DNA of 64,000 nucleotides from Rhizobium acidisoli (GTDB lineage: Bacteria > Pseudomonadota > Alphaproteobacteria > Rhizobiales > Rhizobiaceae): the NCBI RefSeq assembly GCF_002531755.2, contig NZ_CP034998.1, forward strand, positions 4,470,501 to 4,534,500, written 5' to 3'. The translations under genes were made by a program, and so were the position numbers. A model generated the notes under the pieces. It made no database searches and had not been told where the DNA came from. It worked only from the letters and a program-made list of their open reading frames with translations. Positions 33,869-43,157 of the stretch are shown piece after piece. Each line of letters starts with the position of its first letter. The stretch's first letter is position 1.

Positions 33869-35431
33869 TCACTCCCACTCGATCGTGCCGGGCGGCTTCG
33901 AGGTGACGTCGTAGACTACGCGGTTGATGCCGCGCACCTCGTTGATGATGCGGGTGGCGGCGCGGCCGAGGAATTCCATGTCGTAGTGGTAGAAATCCGC
34001 GGTCATGCCGTCGACGGAGGTGACGGCGCGCAGTGCGCAGACGAATTCATAGGTGCGTCCGTCGCCCATGACGCCGACGGTCTGGACGGGGAGCAGCACG
34101 GCGAAGGCTTGCCAGATGGCGTCGTAGAGGCCGGCCTTGCGGATTTCGTCGAGATAGATCGCATCGGCTTCGCGCAGGATTTCCAGCTTTTCGCGGCTGA
34201 TGCCGCCGGGGCAGCGGATCGCAAGGCCGGGGCCCGGGAAGGGGTGGCGGCCGATGAAGCTGTCGGGCAGGCCGAGTTCGCGGCCGAGTGCGCGCACCTC
34301 GTCCTTGAAGAGTTCGCGCAGCGGCTCGACGAGCTGCATCTTCATGCGCTCCGGCAGGCCGCCGACATTGTGGTGCGACTTGATCGTCACCGACGGGCCG
34401 CCGGTGAAGGAAACGCTCTCGATCACGTCGGGATAGAGCGTGCCCTGGCCGAGGAAATCGGCGCCGCCGAGTTTCTTTGCCTCTTCCTCGAAGGTTTCGA
34501 TGAACAGCCGGCCAATGATCTTGCGCTTGGTTTCCGGATCGCTGACGCCTTCGAGCTCGCCGATGAAACGGTCGGAAGCGTCGACATGCAGCAGATGCAG
34601 ATTGTAATGCTCGCGGAACATGGCGACGACGTTGGCCGCTTCGTCCTTGCGCATCAGGCCGTGGTCGACGAGGATGCAGGTCAGCTGATCGCCGACCGCC
34701 TCGTGGATCAGCAGCGCGGCGACCGAACTGTCGACGCCGCCCGAAAGCGCGCAGATGACGCGCTTGTCGCCCACCTGCTTGCGGATCTCGTCGACCGCCT
34801 TCTGGCGATAGGCCGACATCGACCAGTCGCCCTTGATGCCGGCAATGTTGTGAATGAAGTTGCCGATCAGCTTGGCGCCGTCGGGCGTGTGCACGACCTC
34901 GGGGTGGAACTGCACGCCGTAATATTTGCGCTTCTCGTCGGCGATGAAGGCATAGGGCGCGTTGGAGGAGGTGGCGACCACCTCGAAACCGTCAGGCAGC
35001 GCGGTGACGCGGTCGCCATGGCTCATCCACACCTGATGACGCGAGCCGGAGGACCAGAGGCCCTCGAACAGCTGACAGTCCTTGTCGACCTCCAGGAAGG
35101 CGCGGCCGAATTCGCGGTGATGGCCGCTTTCGACCTTGCCGCCGAGCTGCATGCACATCGTCTGCTGGCCATAGCAGATGCCGAAGACCGGCAGGCCGCT
35201 GTCGAAGATGATCTGCGGCGCTCGCGGCGATCCCTCGTCGACCGTCGAGGCCGGGCTGCCGGAGAGGATCACGGCCTTCGGCTGGAGGCGCCTGAAGCCC
35301 TCTTCGGCTGATTGGAAGGGGACGATTTCGCAATAGACGCCGGCCTCACGCACGCGTCGTGCGATGAGCTGGGTCACCTGGCTGCCGAAATCGACGATGA
35401 GAACGGAGTCGGGATGTGCTGTCTGGGTCAT
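33869..35431 (-). CDS. guaA: GMP synthase (glutamine-hydrolysing)
   Basis: This 520-residue enzyme converts XMP to GMP in purine synthesis. It comprises a class I glutamine amidotransferase domain (about 8-200; Cys86 in FGICYGQQ, His176 and Glu178 in FHPEV), an ATP pyrophosphatase domain with the PP-loop ALSGGVDSS (228-236) and the C-terminal dimerisation domain ending PPGTIEWE. The length is normal. The 3' end of guaA is a known insertion hotspot in many bacteria, and the toxin-antitoxin pair lies just beyond it. Confidence 0.98.
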   Translation of the reverse strand: MTQTAHPDSVLIVDFGSQVTQLIARRVREAGVYCEIVPFQSAEEGFRRLQPKAVILSGSPASTVDEGSPRAPQIIFDSGLPVFGICYGQQTMCMQLGGKVESGHHREFGRAFLEVDKDCQLFEGLWSSGSRHQVWMSHGDRVTALPDGFEVVATSSNAPYAFIADEKRKYYGVQFHPEVVHTPDGAKLIGNFIHNIAGIKGDWSMSAYRQKAVDEIRKQVGDKRVICALSGGVDSSVAALLIHEAVGDQLTCILVDHGLMRKDEAANVVAMFREHYNLHLLHVDASDRFIGELEGVSDPETKRKIIGRLFIETFEEEAKKLGGADFLGQGTLYPDVIESVSFTGGPSVTIKSHHNVGGLPERMKMQLVEPLRELFKDEVRALGRELGLPDSFIGRHPFPGPGLAIRCPGGISREKLEILREADAIYLDEIRKAGLYDAIWQAFAVLLPVQTVGVMGDGRTYEFVCALRAVTSVDGMTADFYHYDMEFLGRAATRIINEVRGINRVVYDVTSKPPGTIEWE

Positions 35432-35511
35432 GGCGAGGCTTTAATGAAAAGCGCTTCGCCTTGCAATCCGGGAAATCGGCGGCGTCGGGTTTTTATTGTT
35501 CCGATTGTCCC

Positions 35512-35530
35512 CCGCGCGTCTGACGCGCGG
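35512..35530. repeat. Short palindrome related to the RIME second half
   Basis: CCGCGCGTC and GACGCGCGG stand on either side of a single T, followed by CGCTTTCGCG. The GCGCGTCTGACGCG core equals the core of the second palindrome of the element at 7191-7283, so this may be a remnant of the same repeat, between guaA and the nucleosidase gene. Confidence 0.45.
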
Positions 35531-35543
35531 CGCTTTCGCGGGT

Positions 35544-36182
35544 TCAGAACCAGAAAACCCCGTCCTCCAGCGCCGTGAACAGGCTGTCGACGCCGTAGGA
35601 GAGCTTGCGGTCGACGATGTGCAGATATTCGGTCCAGCCGGAAATATGCTGCAGTTCGACGGCGCCGTCGGAAATGCCGCGCAAGCCGATCAGCGGCAGC
35701 TTGTAGCCCTGGCAGGCGCGCAGCACCGCAAAGGTCTCCATGTCGACCATGTCTGCGTCGATGGCGCTATAGGCCGCACCCGAGATGACGTTGCCGCCGG
35801 TGGAAAGGCTTGCTTCCGGGATGCCCGGAATGCGCAGCGGCAGCTCGAGTACCGCCGGCAGGTCGAGAAAGGGCGTCCGGCCCTTCTCGAAACCGAGCGG
35901 CGAGGCGTCCATGTCGCGGTAGGAAACCGAGGTTACCTGATAGATTTCGGTCTGCTCGAGTTTCGCCGAGCCGGCCGAGCCGAGGGAAACCACGAGATCC
36001 GGCAGGTCGTCGGCGGCATCCAGCCGCGCCAGCGTCTTGGTCAGCGCCACCGCCGCCTCGACCGGGCCGACGCCGGTCATCAAGGGTTCGATGCGCGACC
36101 GCAGGAAGGGGCCGTATTCGGCCTCCGCCGCCATGACGAACAGCATGGATTTGCCCGCGACCGACTTCAACTCGAACTTCAT
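35544..36182 (-). CDS. MTA/SAH nucleosidase-like phosphorylase-family protein
   Basis: The 212-residue protein belongs to the PNP/UDP phosphorylase family and resembles 5'-methylthioadenosine/S-adenosylhomocysteine nucleosidase: LMTGVGPVEAAVAL, VVSLGSAGSA, MVDMETFAV with the ribose-binding Met-Glu, and GLRGISDGA with the catalytic Asp. It is slightly shorter than E. coli Mtn (232). It overlaps the thioesterase gene by 4 bases, so the two are translated together. Confidence 0.87.
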   Translation of the reverse strand: MKFELKSVAGKSMLFVMAAEAEYGPFLRSRIEPLMTGVGPVEAAVALTKTLARLDAADDLPDLVVSLGSAGSAKLEQTEIYQVTSVSYRDMDASPLGFEKGRTPFLDLPAVLELPLRIPGIPEASLSTGGNVISGAAYSAIDADMVDMETFAVLRACQGYKLPLIGLRGISDGAVELQHISGWTEYLHIVDRKLSYGVDSLFTALEDGVFWF

Positions 36183-36628
36183 CCCGTAATTCCTTCTCTA
36201 CCGCGGATCACCATCATCGTCCCGGTCATGGAGGCGATGAGTTTCGCCGGCCCGTCGCTGATCGCGTAGCCTCGTCCGTCGGCAACGATAATGGTGGAGC
36301 CGGGTTTGGTGATTTCCCCGCGAAACAGGAAACGATCGCCACGCCCCGGCGACATCAGATTGACCTTGAACTCGATCGTCAGGATCGAAGCTTCCGGGTC
36401 GATGACGCTGTAGGCGGCAAAGCCGCAGGCTGAATCGAGCGCTGCGGAAATGATGCCTGCATGCAGGATGCCGTGCTGCTGTGTCAGTTTAACGTCGAAG
36501 GGAAGCTCGATTTCGACGACGCCGTGCTCGACGCGCGTCAGCTCCGCGCCGATCGTCTCCATCGCCGCCTGGCGCGCAAAATTGCGGCGGATTCGCGCGC
36601 GGAAATCGCCCCTGTCAGTCTCGCTCAT
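36179..36628 (-). CDS. PaaI-type hotdog-fold thioesterase
   Basis: The 149-residue hotdog thioesterase hydrolyses an acyl- or aryl-CoA. The motif QQHGILHAGIISAALDSACG is the conserved HG-x-H/catalytic-Asp helix (Asp about 75), followed by MSPGRGDRFLFRGEI. GAGGGG lies before the ATG at 36628; the longer upstream reading runs against the divergent gene. It heads a two-gene unit with the nucleosidase (ATGA overlap). Confidence 0.87.
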   Translation of the reverse strand: MSETDRGDFRARIRRNFARQAAMETIGAELTRVEHGVVEIELPFDVKLTQQHGILHAGIISAALDSACGFAAYSVIDPEASILTIEFKVNLMSPGRGDRFLFRGEITKPGSTIIVADGRGYAISDGPAKLIASMTGTMMVIRGREGITG

Positions 36629-36859
36629 GTCTGCCCCTCTTGCAGCCGGGAAAGTGGCATGGCGGGCCGGATTCGACAAGCTGCACGTTGCTGAAATCGG
36701 TCTCAGCGCCGATGGAAAGCTGCGGCCGTGTCGCCGGGGCAACCTTTCGCCTTTCCGTCGCCCTCCAAGCCGGTGATGCAAGCCGGTGCGAACACGATTG
36801 CAGCTTCGCGCCCGGCGCGTATTCTCCGCGTCATGTCACGAAGGGTGGAGCGCCGACGC

Positions 36860-37936
36860 ATGACGACGATATCGCAATCGGTCCGCAATTTCGAGACCTG
36901 GCTGGCCGGCGAACTCGGAGCCGATCTTGTCACGGACGATCTGCGCGAGAAGCACGATAAGATGCGAAGCGGCGGCTTCGTCTTCCTGCGCGCCACCTAT
37001 TGGCGCTGGTGCGAGACCATCCTCGATATCTGCCCGGAACTTGTCCGCGCGCCCGAGGTGCTGGCGATCGGCGATACGCATCTGGAGAATTTCGGCACCT
37101 GGCGGGATCCCGAAGGCAGGCTCGTCTGGGGCGTCAATGATTTCGACGATGCGGCGGTGATGCCCTATGCGCTGGATCTCGTTCGCCTTGCGGCAAGCGC
37201 CATCCTGGCACGCGGCGAGGATGGTCCCTCGGTTCGGATGATCGGCGAGTTGATCCTCGCCGGCTATCGCAGAGGCCTTGAAAATCCACTGCCCGTCATT
37301 CTCGAGCGGGATCACAAATGGCTGCGCAAGGCGCTGATGCTGCCGAATTCCGAACGCCGGGAATTTTGGGAGAAATATGAGATGCTGCTTCCCGGAAGCG
37401 AGCCGCCGCCATCCGCTTATGTCAAGGTGCTCGCAGCGGCACTGCCGCCTGGCTCGGGACCCTTCGTGGCGAAGCCGCGCAGCGGCGGCACCGGCAGCCT
37501 CGGCCGCCCGCGTTTCGTCGCCTATGCGGAATGGCAGGGCGGGCCGGTGCTGCGTGAGGCCAAGGCGCTGCTGCCGTCCGCCTGGTCGCTTCGCCACAGA
37601 CCACAGGACATGGCAATCCATGCGGAAGAGATCGCCAATGGGCGGGCGCGGTGTGTCGATCCGCACTACCAGGTTTCCGGCCGCATCCTCGTGCGCCGGC
37701 TCTCGCCGAACAGCTGCAAGATCGAAATCGACCGGCACCCCGAAGTCCTGCTTTCGCCGACAATGCTCGAATTGATGGGTTTCGAGATCGCCAATTGCCA
37801 TTCCAACGATGCAGCTGCGACAGCAAGGATTCTCCAGGATATCAAGGCGCGGGGAAACGAATGGCTGCATGAGGCGGCCAGGGCCGCGGCCTCGAGCATC
37901 AGCGCCGAGCAGAAAGCCTATTCGCGCGCCGGCTAG
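36860..37936 (+). CDS. DUF2252-family protein
   Basis: The 358-residue protein belongs to DUF2252, a kinase-like fold family of unknown function. The recognisable motifs are VLAIGDTHLENFGTWRDPEG (with the GDxHxxNFG loop like aminoglycoside kinases) and WGVNDFDDAAVMPYALDLVRLA. I start at the ATG at 36860 (GGAG upstream); ATG 36833 in the same frame is an alternative. The stop codon shares the bases CTAG with that of the convergent DUF1513 gene. Confidence 0.85.
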   Translation: MTTISQSVRNFETWLAGELGADLVTDDLREKHDKMRSGGFVFLRATYWRWCETILDICPELVRAPEVLAIGDTHLENFGTWRDPEGRLVWGVNDFDDAAVMPYALDLVRLAASAILARGEDGPSVRMIGELILAGYRRGLENPLPVILERDHKWLRKALMLPNSERREFWEKYEMLLPGSEPPPSAYVKVLAAALPPGSGPFVAKPRSGGTGSLGRPRFVAYAEWQGGPVLREAKALLPSAWSLRHRPQDMAIHAEEIANGRARCVDPHYQVSGRILVRRLSPNSCKIEIDRHPEVLLSPTMLELMGFEIANCHSNDAAATARILQDIKARGNEWLHEAARAAASSISAEQKAYSRAG

Positions 37937-39012
37937 ATCCGCACGATATGCTGGTCCCACGCGACGTCGCTGCGGGTCGACAGGAAATCGCCGTCATAGG
38001 AGGAGACGGCAAAGCCGCTTTTTGCCGGCGCGATGCCGGCCGCGTCCGGAACGCTGGTCTCGGCCAGCACCTTGCCCGTCCTTGCGTCGAGGGTCACAGA
38101 GGCGCCGCCCTTCGGCGAGGTAATGCCGACGATGCCCTCGCTTCGATTGACGGCAATCGCGCCGACGTAATTGGCAAGCCTGCGCGTCGTTTGCTCCGGC
38201 AGGTCGATGAAGGAAAGATCCTCGCCCTTGGCGAAATGGCCGACGAGCGGCGGCAAATCCTTGCGGTGGCCTTCGTACTGGCAGGCAAACCAGATGCGGC
38301 CCTTGTCGTCGAGATCGACGTGGCGGGTGGAGAGTTCTGCCCATTCCGCCGACAGCACATGTTTTTCGACCAGAGCGCCGGTGGCGGCATCGATCAGCGC
38401 CAGCGACGGCTGCATCTCTCCGAGATTGAGCTTGGTGCGGCCGAAATCCGGATGTGTTTCGATGCCGCCATTGGCGACGATCAGAAGACGTCCGTCGTCG
38501 GAGACCGTCATGTCGTGCGGGCCGATGCCGTAGGTCTCGAATTCGCCGATACGGGTGAAGCGGTCGGTGGCGTCGTAGAGGCCGATCATGCCGCGATTGC
38601 CGTCGAAATCGTTCTCGCTGGCGTAGAGCAAACGACCATCGGGAGAGAAGGCGCCGTGGCCGTAGAAATGCCGGTCTTCCCGCGAGCTGATGACGATCGG
38701 TTCGCCCTTATTGCGGGGATCGAAAATCATCGCATAGGTGCCCGGCCGGCGGGCGAAGGCGACGGTCCTGCCGGTGACGGCGCTGAAGGCCATGCCGTGG
38801 GCCCGGGCGGGAAGCGCCACCTGGTCGATGATCTCGCCGCGCTCGGTCACGGTCGCAACCGCAAAGGAACCGTTCGCGGCACGAATGCCCGAGGCATAGA
38901 CCGCATCGGCGCGTTCGAGCGCCATCAGCGACCGTGGCGTCAAGCCCGCAAGGAAGCCGATCCCTGCCGCCTTGACGAAGTTGCGTCGGTTGATCGCGGC
39001 GGTTCGCATCAT
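37933..39012 (-). CDS. DUF1513 Tat-exported beta-propeller protein
   Basis: The 359-residue protein has a twin-arginine signal (INRRNFVKAAGIGFLAG, Arg9-Arg10) and a DUF1513 body that looks like a seven-bladed propeller: repeated strands such as HGAFSPDGRLLYASEND, GPHDMTVSDDGRLLIVANGG and GRIWFACQYEG. It is the last gene of the imelysin operon, 4 bases after the second imelysin gene. The export and operon position suggest a periplasmic partner in iron handling; its biochemical role is not known. Confidence 0.85.
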   Translation of the reverse strand: MMRTAAINRRNFVKAAGIGFLAGLTPRSLMALERADAVYASGIRAANGSFAVATVTERGEIIDQVALPARAHGMAFSAVTGRTVAFARRPGTYAMIFDPRNKGEPIVISSREDRHFYGHGAFSPDGRLLYASENDFDGNRGMIGLYDATDRFTRIGEFETYGIGPHDMTVSDDGRLLIVANGGIETHPDFGRTKLNLGEMQPSLALIDAATGALVEKHVLSAEWAELSTRHVDLDDKGRIWFACQYEGHRKDLPPLVGHFAKGEDLSFIDLPEQTTRRLANYVGAIAVNRSEGIVGITSPKGGASVTLDARTGKVLAETSVPDAAGIAPAKSGFAVSSYDGDFLSTRSDVAWDQHIVRI

Positions 39013-39016
39013 CGCT

Positions 39017-40117
39017 TCAGTCCCCGTCAGAAAAGGAAAAGCCGGCCGAAAGGCCGATCGCGGCGCCATATTCGTCGCTGATCCGGGTGATCAGGTCGCG
39101 GCTCTCGGCAAGCAGCGTATCGAGCTTGGCCTTCTCCGCATCGCTGACCGCGGCGTCGATGTCGGGATTGAGTTTCGGCACGCTGTCGAGCAGCGACTTG
39201 AAGTCTTCGTCGATCGAGGCGGCGATCGCCTGTTTGTCCGGCGGCAGAAGCTCGGCCATGCCGGCCTTCTGCCAGAGCGTGCGCAGGCCGTCGATGTTGG
39301 CGGTCATCGATTTCCAGGTGTTCTTGGAACGCCAGTAGATTGCCATGCGCGGGCGCGGCGCGGTGTCCTTGCCCTTGTAGAATTGCTCCAGCCGCTGGTC
39401 GCGGACATTTTCGGCGCCGTGGACGAGAATGCCGAGCAGCGCGGTCACGGCTTCCTTATTGTCCATGAAATCGTTGCTCTGCGGACCCGGATGTTTCCAG
39501 CTCGCCTGCACGCCGTCCGGCTTTTCCCACGCGGCGACGACTTCGCCGGCCTCACGCTGGATATTGCCGGCGACGGCGGCGCCGTAAAGGCAGCGGAAGC
39601 CGCCCTTCTGCTTGATCAGATCGTCCGAGCCGTTGCCGTAAAGCACGTATTCCAGCGCCGTCAGGCCCTGCAGCGCCACACTCTTGCCGGCGATCGCATC
39701 GACCGTCGCATCTTTCGGATCGGCCTTGGCGATCAGCGCCTGCACCTGCTTCAGGCCGACGCCCTTGCGGTCGGGGTAGAACAGAATGTGCTCGAAGAGA
39801 TTGTCCTGGATGACCGGCCCGGTCTGGACGATTTCGATGATCGACCAGTAGCGGATCGTATCGTCGAAGGCCGACTTCGCCTTGTCGAGCGTCTGCTGGG
39901 TGCCGCCGTCGCAAAGATCCTTCATCGCCGTCGTCAGCCGGGCCGCCGATTGCTGCATGTTGCGATAGCCGGGGCGGATCACCTCGTCGACGGCGCGCTG
40001 CATGACGGCGGGAACGGCATCCTCGTTCATCCCTGCCGGAGGGGCTGCGGTCTGGGCGGCCGCCGACGTGGCGAGGCCGATCAGAGTGAGGCAGAGCAGG
40101 GGGTGCCAAAGGCGCAT
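39017..40117 (-). CDS. Imelysin-family protein (second imelysin of the operon)
   Basis: The 366-residue protein has a signal peptide (about 1-21, cleaved near SAAAQ) and a periplasmic all-helical imelysin (peptidase M75) domain. The family's GxHxxE motif reads GLTALE at 151-156, so the histidine is replaced by Thr153. The start ATG at 40117 has GGAG upstream and forms a TGATG stop-start overlap with the DUF1111 gene. Imelysins are linked to iron uptake rather than proteolysis in most bacteria. Confidence 0.88.
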   Translation of the reverse strand: MRLWHPLLCLTLIGLATSAAAQTAAPPAGMNEDAVPAVMQRAVDEVIRPGYRNMQQSAARLTTAMKDLCDGGTQQTLDKAKSAFDDTIRYWSIIEIVQTGPVIQDNLFEHILFYPDRKGVGLKQVQALIAKADPKDATVDAIAGKSVALQGLTALEYVLYGNGSDDLIKQKGGFRCLYGAAVAGNIQREAGEVVAAWEKPDGVQASWKHPGPQSNDFMDNKEAVTALLGILVHGAENVRDQRLEQFYKGKDTAPRPRMAIYWRSKNTWKSMTANIDGLRTLWQKAGMAELLPPDKQAIAASIDEDFKSLLDSVPKLNPDIDAAVSDAEKAKLDTLLAESRDLITRISDEYGAAIGLSAGFSFSDGD

Positions 40118-41655
40118 CAAAGTGACTCCAGGAATGTAATCAGGGCCTTCCTGTCGTCTTTCGACAGGGAGGAGAAAGCGTTGCGGGCCTTGTCTGCTTC
40201 GCCGCCGTGCCAGAGGATCGCCTCGGTGAGATCCCGCGCACGGCCGTCATGCAGGAAAAAGCTGTGTCCGCTGACAGTCCGGGTCAGTCCTATACCCCAT
40301 AGCGGTGGCGTGCGCCATTCACGTCCGCTTGCAAGACCGACCTGCTGCCCGTCGGCAAGCCCGTCGCCCATATCGTGCAGAAGGAAGTCGGAATAGGGCC
40401 AGATCAGCTGGAAGGACTGCGCCTTGTCGGGTGAATCCCGGCGGGTGACGAATTTCGGCACATGGCAGGAAATGCAGCCGGTTTCGTAGAAAATCCGTTT
40501 GCCCTTCAGCGTCTCGGGGAAGCTCGCCTTGCGGCGCGCCGGAACGGCAAGATTTTCGGAATAGAAGGTCACGAGGTCGAGAATGGGGCCTGGCGCTTCT
40601 TCCGCGCCCAGCCGTTTCTGCACGCCGGTCGGCATATCGAGGCATTTCTCCTCCGCCTTGGTGCAGTCGCCATGCGCGTCCGGGTGGTCGGGTGTCGAGA
40701 TACCGATATCGTTGGCGAAGGCGTCGGCATTCTGGTCGCGCACCGTGGCGTTCTGCGCCTTCCAGCCGAAGCGGCCGAGCGCGATCTCGCCGCTGCGGTG
40801 ATCACGGACGATCGCCGCCTTGCCGGAGATGCCGTCGCCATCGGCATCCTCAGGGTCGGCATGGGCAAGGATATCGGCCGCGGGAATGGCCTCGATCAGC
40901 CCGAGCCCGATCATCGCGGGGGCGACACGCGCCGAGATCGTCGTTGCCGCATCGAGCGGTCCATAGGCCAGGTTGGTCGCCGCATAATGCGGGCGGCGTA
41001 GAGACACGGTTTCGCCGTCACCAAGCGTCACCGTCTCCTCGTCATAGCGGATCGTCATCCGGCCTTCGGCGGCAAGGCCGGGAACGGCAAGATCCTGCAG
41101 CTGATGGCCATAGACCGGATCGGGGAAATTGAGGATATCCGCGCCCGCGATCGCCTTTTCTTCCTCCGGGGTTGCGGCCGCGCGGGAAAGCCGCAGGAAC
41201 ATCGAGACGGCGCTTGGACCCCCTTCCGGCGGTTTGCCGCGGCCGTCATTGACGTGACAGCTCATGCAGGAGCGGGCGTTGAAGAGAGGGCCGAGCCCAT
41301 CGGAGGCCTGCGTCGAGGAGGGCGAGGAAACCCAGAGCTTGCGGAAAAGCGCATTGCCGAGCTTGAAATTCTGCTCTTCCTCGAAGGGAATGTTGGCCGA
41401 AATATGCGAGAAACTGTCTTCGGTAACCGGATCGATCGAGGTCGCGCCGCCCGCCTGCATCGCCTCATATTGTTCGGCCTTGGAAAAATCCCTGGTCGGC
41501 CGGGTGACGTCGGCGACGCGTTTCAGATCGGCTTCGGAAAGGTCGGTGCGCTTCGCCGGCAGATCGAAGCCGGCGGCGAGAGCTGCGGGAAAACCGGCAA
41601 GCGTGGCGCAGAACATTGCGCGGGCGATCAGTCGGCGGGCCGGGGCATGCGACAT
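40117..41655 (-). CDS. Di-haem oxidoreductase (DUF1111, 'thiol oxidoreductase')
   Basis: The 512-residue protein has an N-terminal signal (about 1-28) and two CxxCH haem-binding motifs: CMSCH at 130-134 and CISCH at 394-398. The rest matches the DUF1111 family of di-haem cytochrome c peroxidase-like periplasmic proteins (PLFNARSCMSCHVNDGRG; FHDGRAR-like end as FLHDGRARDLTEAILWHGGEA). An EF-hand-like DADGDGISG loop lies at 270-278. It probably transfers electrons or oxidises iron between the two imelysins encoded on either side. Confidence 0.9.
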   Translation of the reverse strand: MSHAPARRLIARAMFCATLAGFPAALAAGFDLPAKRTDLSEADLKRVADVTRPTRDFSKAEQYEAMQAGGATSIDPVTEDSFSHISANIPFEEEQNFKLGNALFRKLWVSSPSSTQASDGLGPLFNARSCMSCHVNDGRGKPPEGGPSAVSMFLRLSRAAATPEEEKAIAGADILNFPDPVYGHQLQDLAVPGLAAEGRMTIRYDEETVTLGDGETVSLRRPHYAATNLAYGPLDAATTISARVAPAMIGLGLIEAIPAADILAHADPEDADGDGISGKAAIVRDHRSGEIALGRFGWKAQNATVRDQNADAFANDIGISTPDHPDAHGDCTKAEEKCLDMPTGVQKRLGAEEAPGPILDLVTFYSENLAVPARRKASFPETLKGKRIFYETGCISCHVPKFVTRRDSPDKAQSFQLIWPYSDFLLHDMGDGLADGQQVGLASGREWRTPPLWGIGLTRTVSGHSFFLHDGRARDLTEAILWHGGEADKARNAFSSLSKDDRKALITFLESL

Positions 41656-41701
41656 TTCAGGGTCCGGGCCGCCTCGTCATCGAAGCGGCCCGCCTTTTTG
41701 C

Positions 41702-42976
41702 TTATTTGAAGACGGCGTTAGGATTATCCAAGCTGTCGGAACCTTCAAGCTGAACCGTGCCGAGATCGAGTGCGGCAATAACGCGCTGTACCGATTTCGT
41801 CTGGTCGATCAGTCCGTCGATGGCGGCCTGGACGACGGCATTGCCTTCCTTGTTGCCTTCACCGATCATCTGGTCGTACTTCTCGACCGTCTCGCCGCGC
41901 TTTGCCATGGCATTCATCGCGTCGAGCGTCTTGTTGAGCTTGCCTTCCATCTCGGCATCGAGCGCCTTGTCCTTGGCGGCCACCAGATCATGCAGCGACG
42001 GGCCGCTGAGCTTGGTGCCGTCGACGCGGGTATAGTTGCCGGTATAGGCGGCGGCGATGCCGATCGCGTCGTTCAGATGCGAATTGTAGGTATTGTCGGA
42101 GAAGCAATCATGCTCTTCCTCGGGATCGTGCAGCAGCAGGCCGAGCTTCATGCGCTCGCCGGCAAGCTCGCCGTAGGAAAGCGATCCCATGCCCGTCAGG
42201 ATCGCGACGAGGCCGGCCTTCGGGTCAGCTTCGACATTCTTCGTCGCAGCGCCGTCCGCCTTCCAGTTGTCGGTCATTTCCTGCAGGTCGGACACCAGCA
42301 GGGTGGAGGCGGATTTCAGATATTCGGCGCGGCGGTCGCAATTGCCGTGCGTGCAATTCTTCAGGTCGTAATCGGTCGCCGGGCGGTTGCCGGCGCCGGG
42401 TCCCGTGCCGTTCAGATCCTGGCCCCAGAGCAGGAATTCGATGGCGTGGTAGCCGGTGGCGACATTGGCTTCGATGCCGCCGGCCTCGGCCAGCGTGCCG
42501 GAGAGGAATTCCGGCGTCAGCTTGGAGGCGTCGACATCCTTGCCGTCGATCTTGATCGTCTTGTTGGCGATGACATTGGCCACATACAGCGAATTTTCGT
42601 CATTCTCGGTGCCATAGGAAGGATCGACATAGTCAATCAGGCCTTCATCGAGCGGCCATGCATTGACCTTGCCTTCCCAGTCGTCGACGATCGGATTGCC
42701 GAAGCGATAGACTTCCGTCTGCTGGTAGGGAACGCGCGCCTTGATCCAAGCGTCCCGGGCGGACTTCAGCGTCGCGTCATCAGGCGTCTTCAGGAAGGCG
42801 TCGATCGCGGCATCGAGCGCCTTAGCCGTCGTCAGCGAGTCTTCGTATTTGGCATGCGCCACGTCGGCATAATGTTTCACTACGGCGGCGGCATCGGTTT
42901 CGGCATGCGCGGGAAGGGCGAGCAGGGCTGCGGGGGCGATCGCCAGCACGGCTGCGCGGAATTTATTGAGTTTCAT
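41702..42976 (-). CDS. irpA: Imelysin-family iron-regulated protein IrpA
   Basis: The 424-residue periplasmic protein has a signal peptide (1-25, ending LPAHA) and a complete imelysin domain: GYHAIE at 175-180 is the intact GxHxxE metal motif, and WPLDEGLIDYVDP is the typical first-half segment. Family members bind or import iron. It is the first gene of the operon; 46 bases separate it from DUF1111. An Irr-like box lies 83 bases upstream at 43059-43075, so iron repression or haem control is expected. Confidence 0.9.
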   Translation of the reverse strand: MKLNKFRAAVLAIAPAALLALPAHAETDAAAVVKHYADVAHAKYEDSLTTAKALDAAIDAFLKTPDDATLKSARDAWIKARVPYQQTEVYRFGNPIVDDWEGKVNAWPLDEGLIDYVDPSYGTENDENSLYVANVIANKTIKIDGKDVDASKLTPEFLSGTLAEAGGIEANVATGYHAIEFLLWGQDLNGTGPGAGNRPATDYDLKNCTHGNCDRRAEYLKSASTLLVSDLQEMTDNWKADGAATKNVEADPKAGLVAILTGMGSLSYGELAGERMKLGLLLHDPEEEHDCFSDNTYNSHLNDAIGIAAAYTGNYTRVDGTKLSGPSLHDLVAAKDKALDAEMEGKLNKTLDAMNAMAKRGETVEKYDQMIGEGNKEGNAVVQAAIDGLIDQTKSVQRVIAALDLGTVQLEGSDSLDNPNAVFK

Positions 42977-43058
42977 GATCCTCTCCTGTGACGGGTTCTC
43001 CCGTCTAAATCGGGCCCCGTCTCTTCGCCCAAAAGCAAACTGGTGTCAAATGCTCTAG

Positions 43059-43075
43059 TTTGGAATGGTTTTAAG
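43059..43075. promoter_or_regulatory. Irr-like (ICE) box upstream of irpA
   Basis: TTTGGAATGGTTTTAAG resembles the rhizobial iron-control element, roughly TTAGAA-N3-TTCTAA, with two substitutions in the core (TTGGAA TGG TTTTAA). It lies 83 bases before the irpA start codon, in the gap between the RsmB and irpA genes. Irr binding is a prediction. Confidence 0.5.
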
Positions 43076-43157
43076 GATGGAGGAGGGCCACAAACGCGCT
43101 CGTTTTGCAGGGCATTCGTCCGGAAAATCGGCAGCTGCCGCGCCGTTTCGCCGCGGG

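Noticed and set aside
33833..35311. Long open frame on the plus strand over guaA (492 codons)
   Set aside because: guaA is certain on the other strand; the plus-strand product has no recognisable domain.
41264..42991. 575-codon plus-strand frame over the imelysin gene
   Set aside because: It covers the irpA gene in antisense; the true gene has a signal peptide and the GYHAIE motif.
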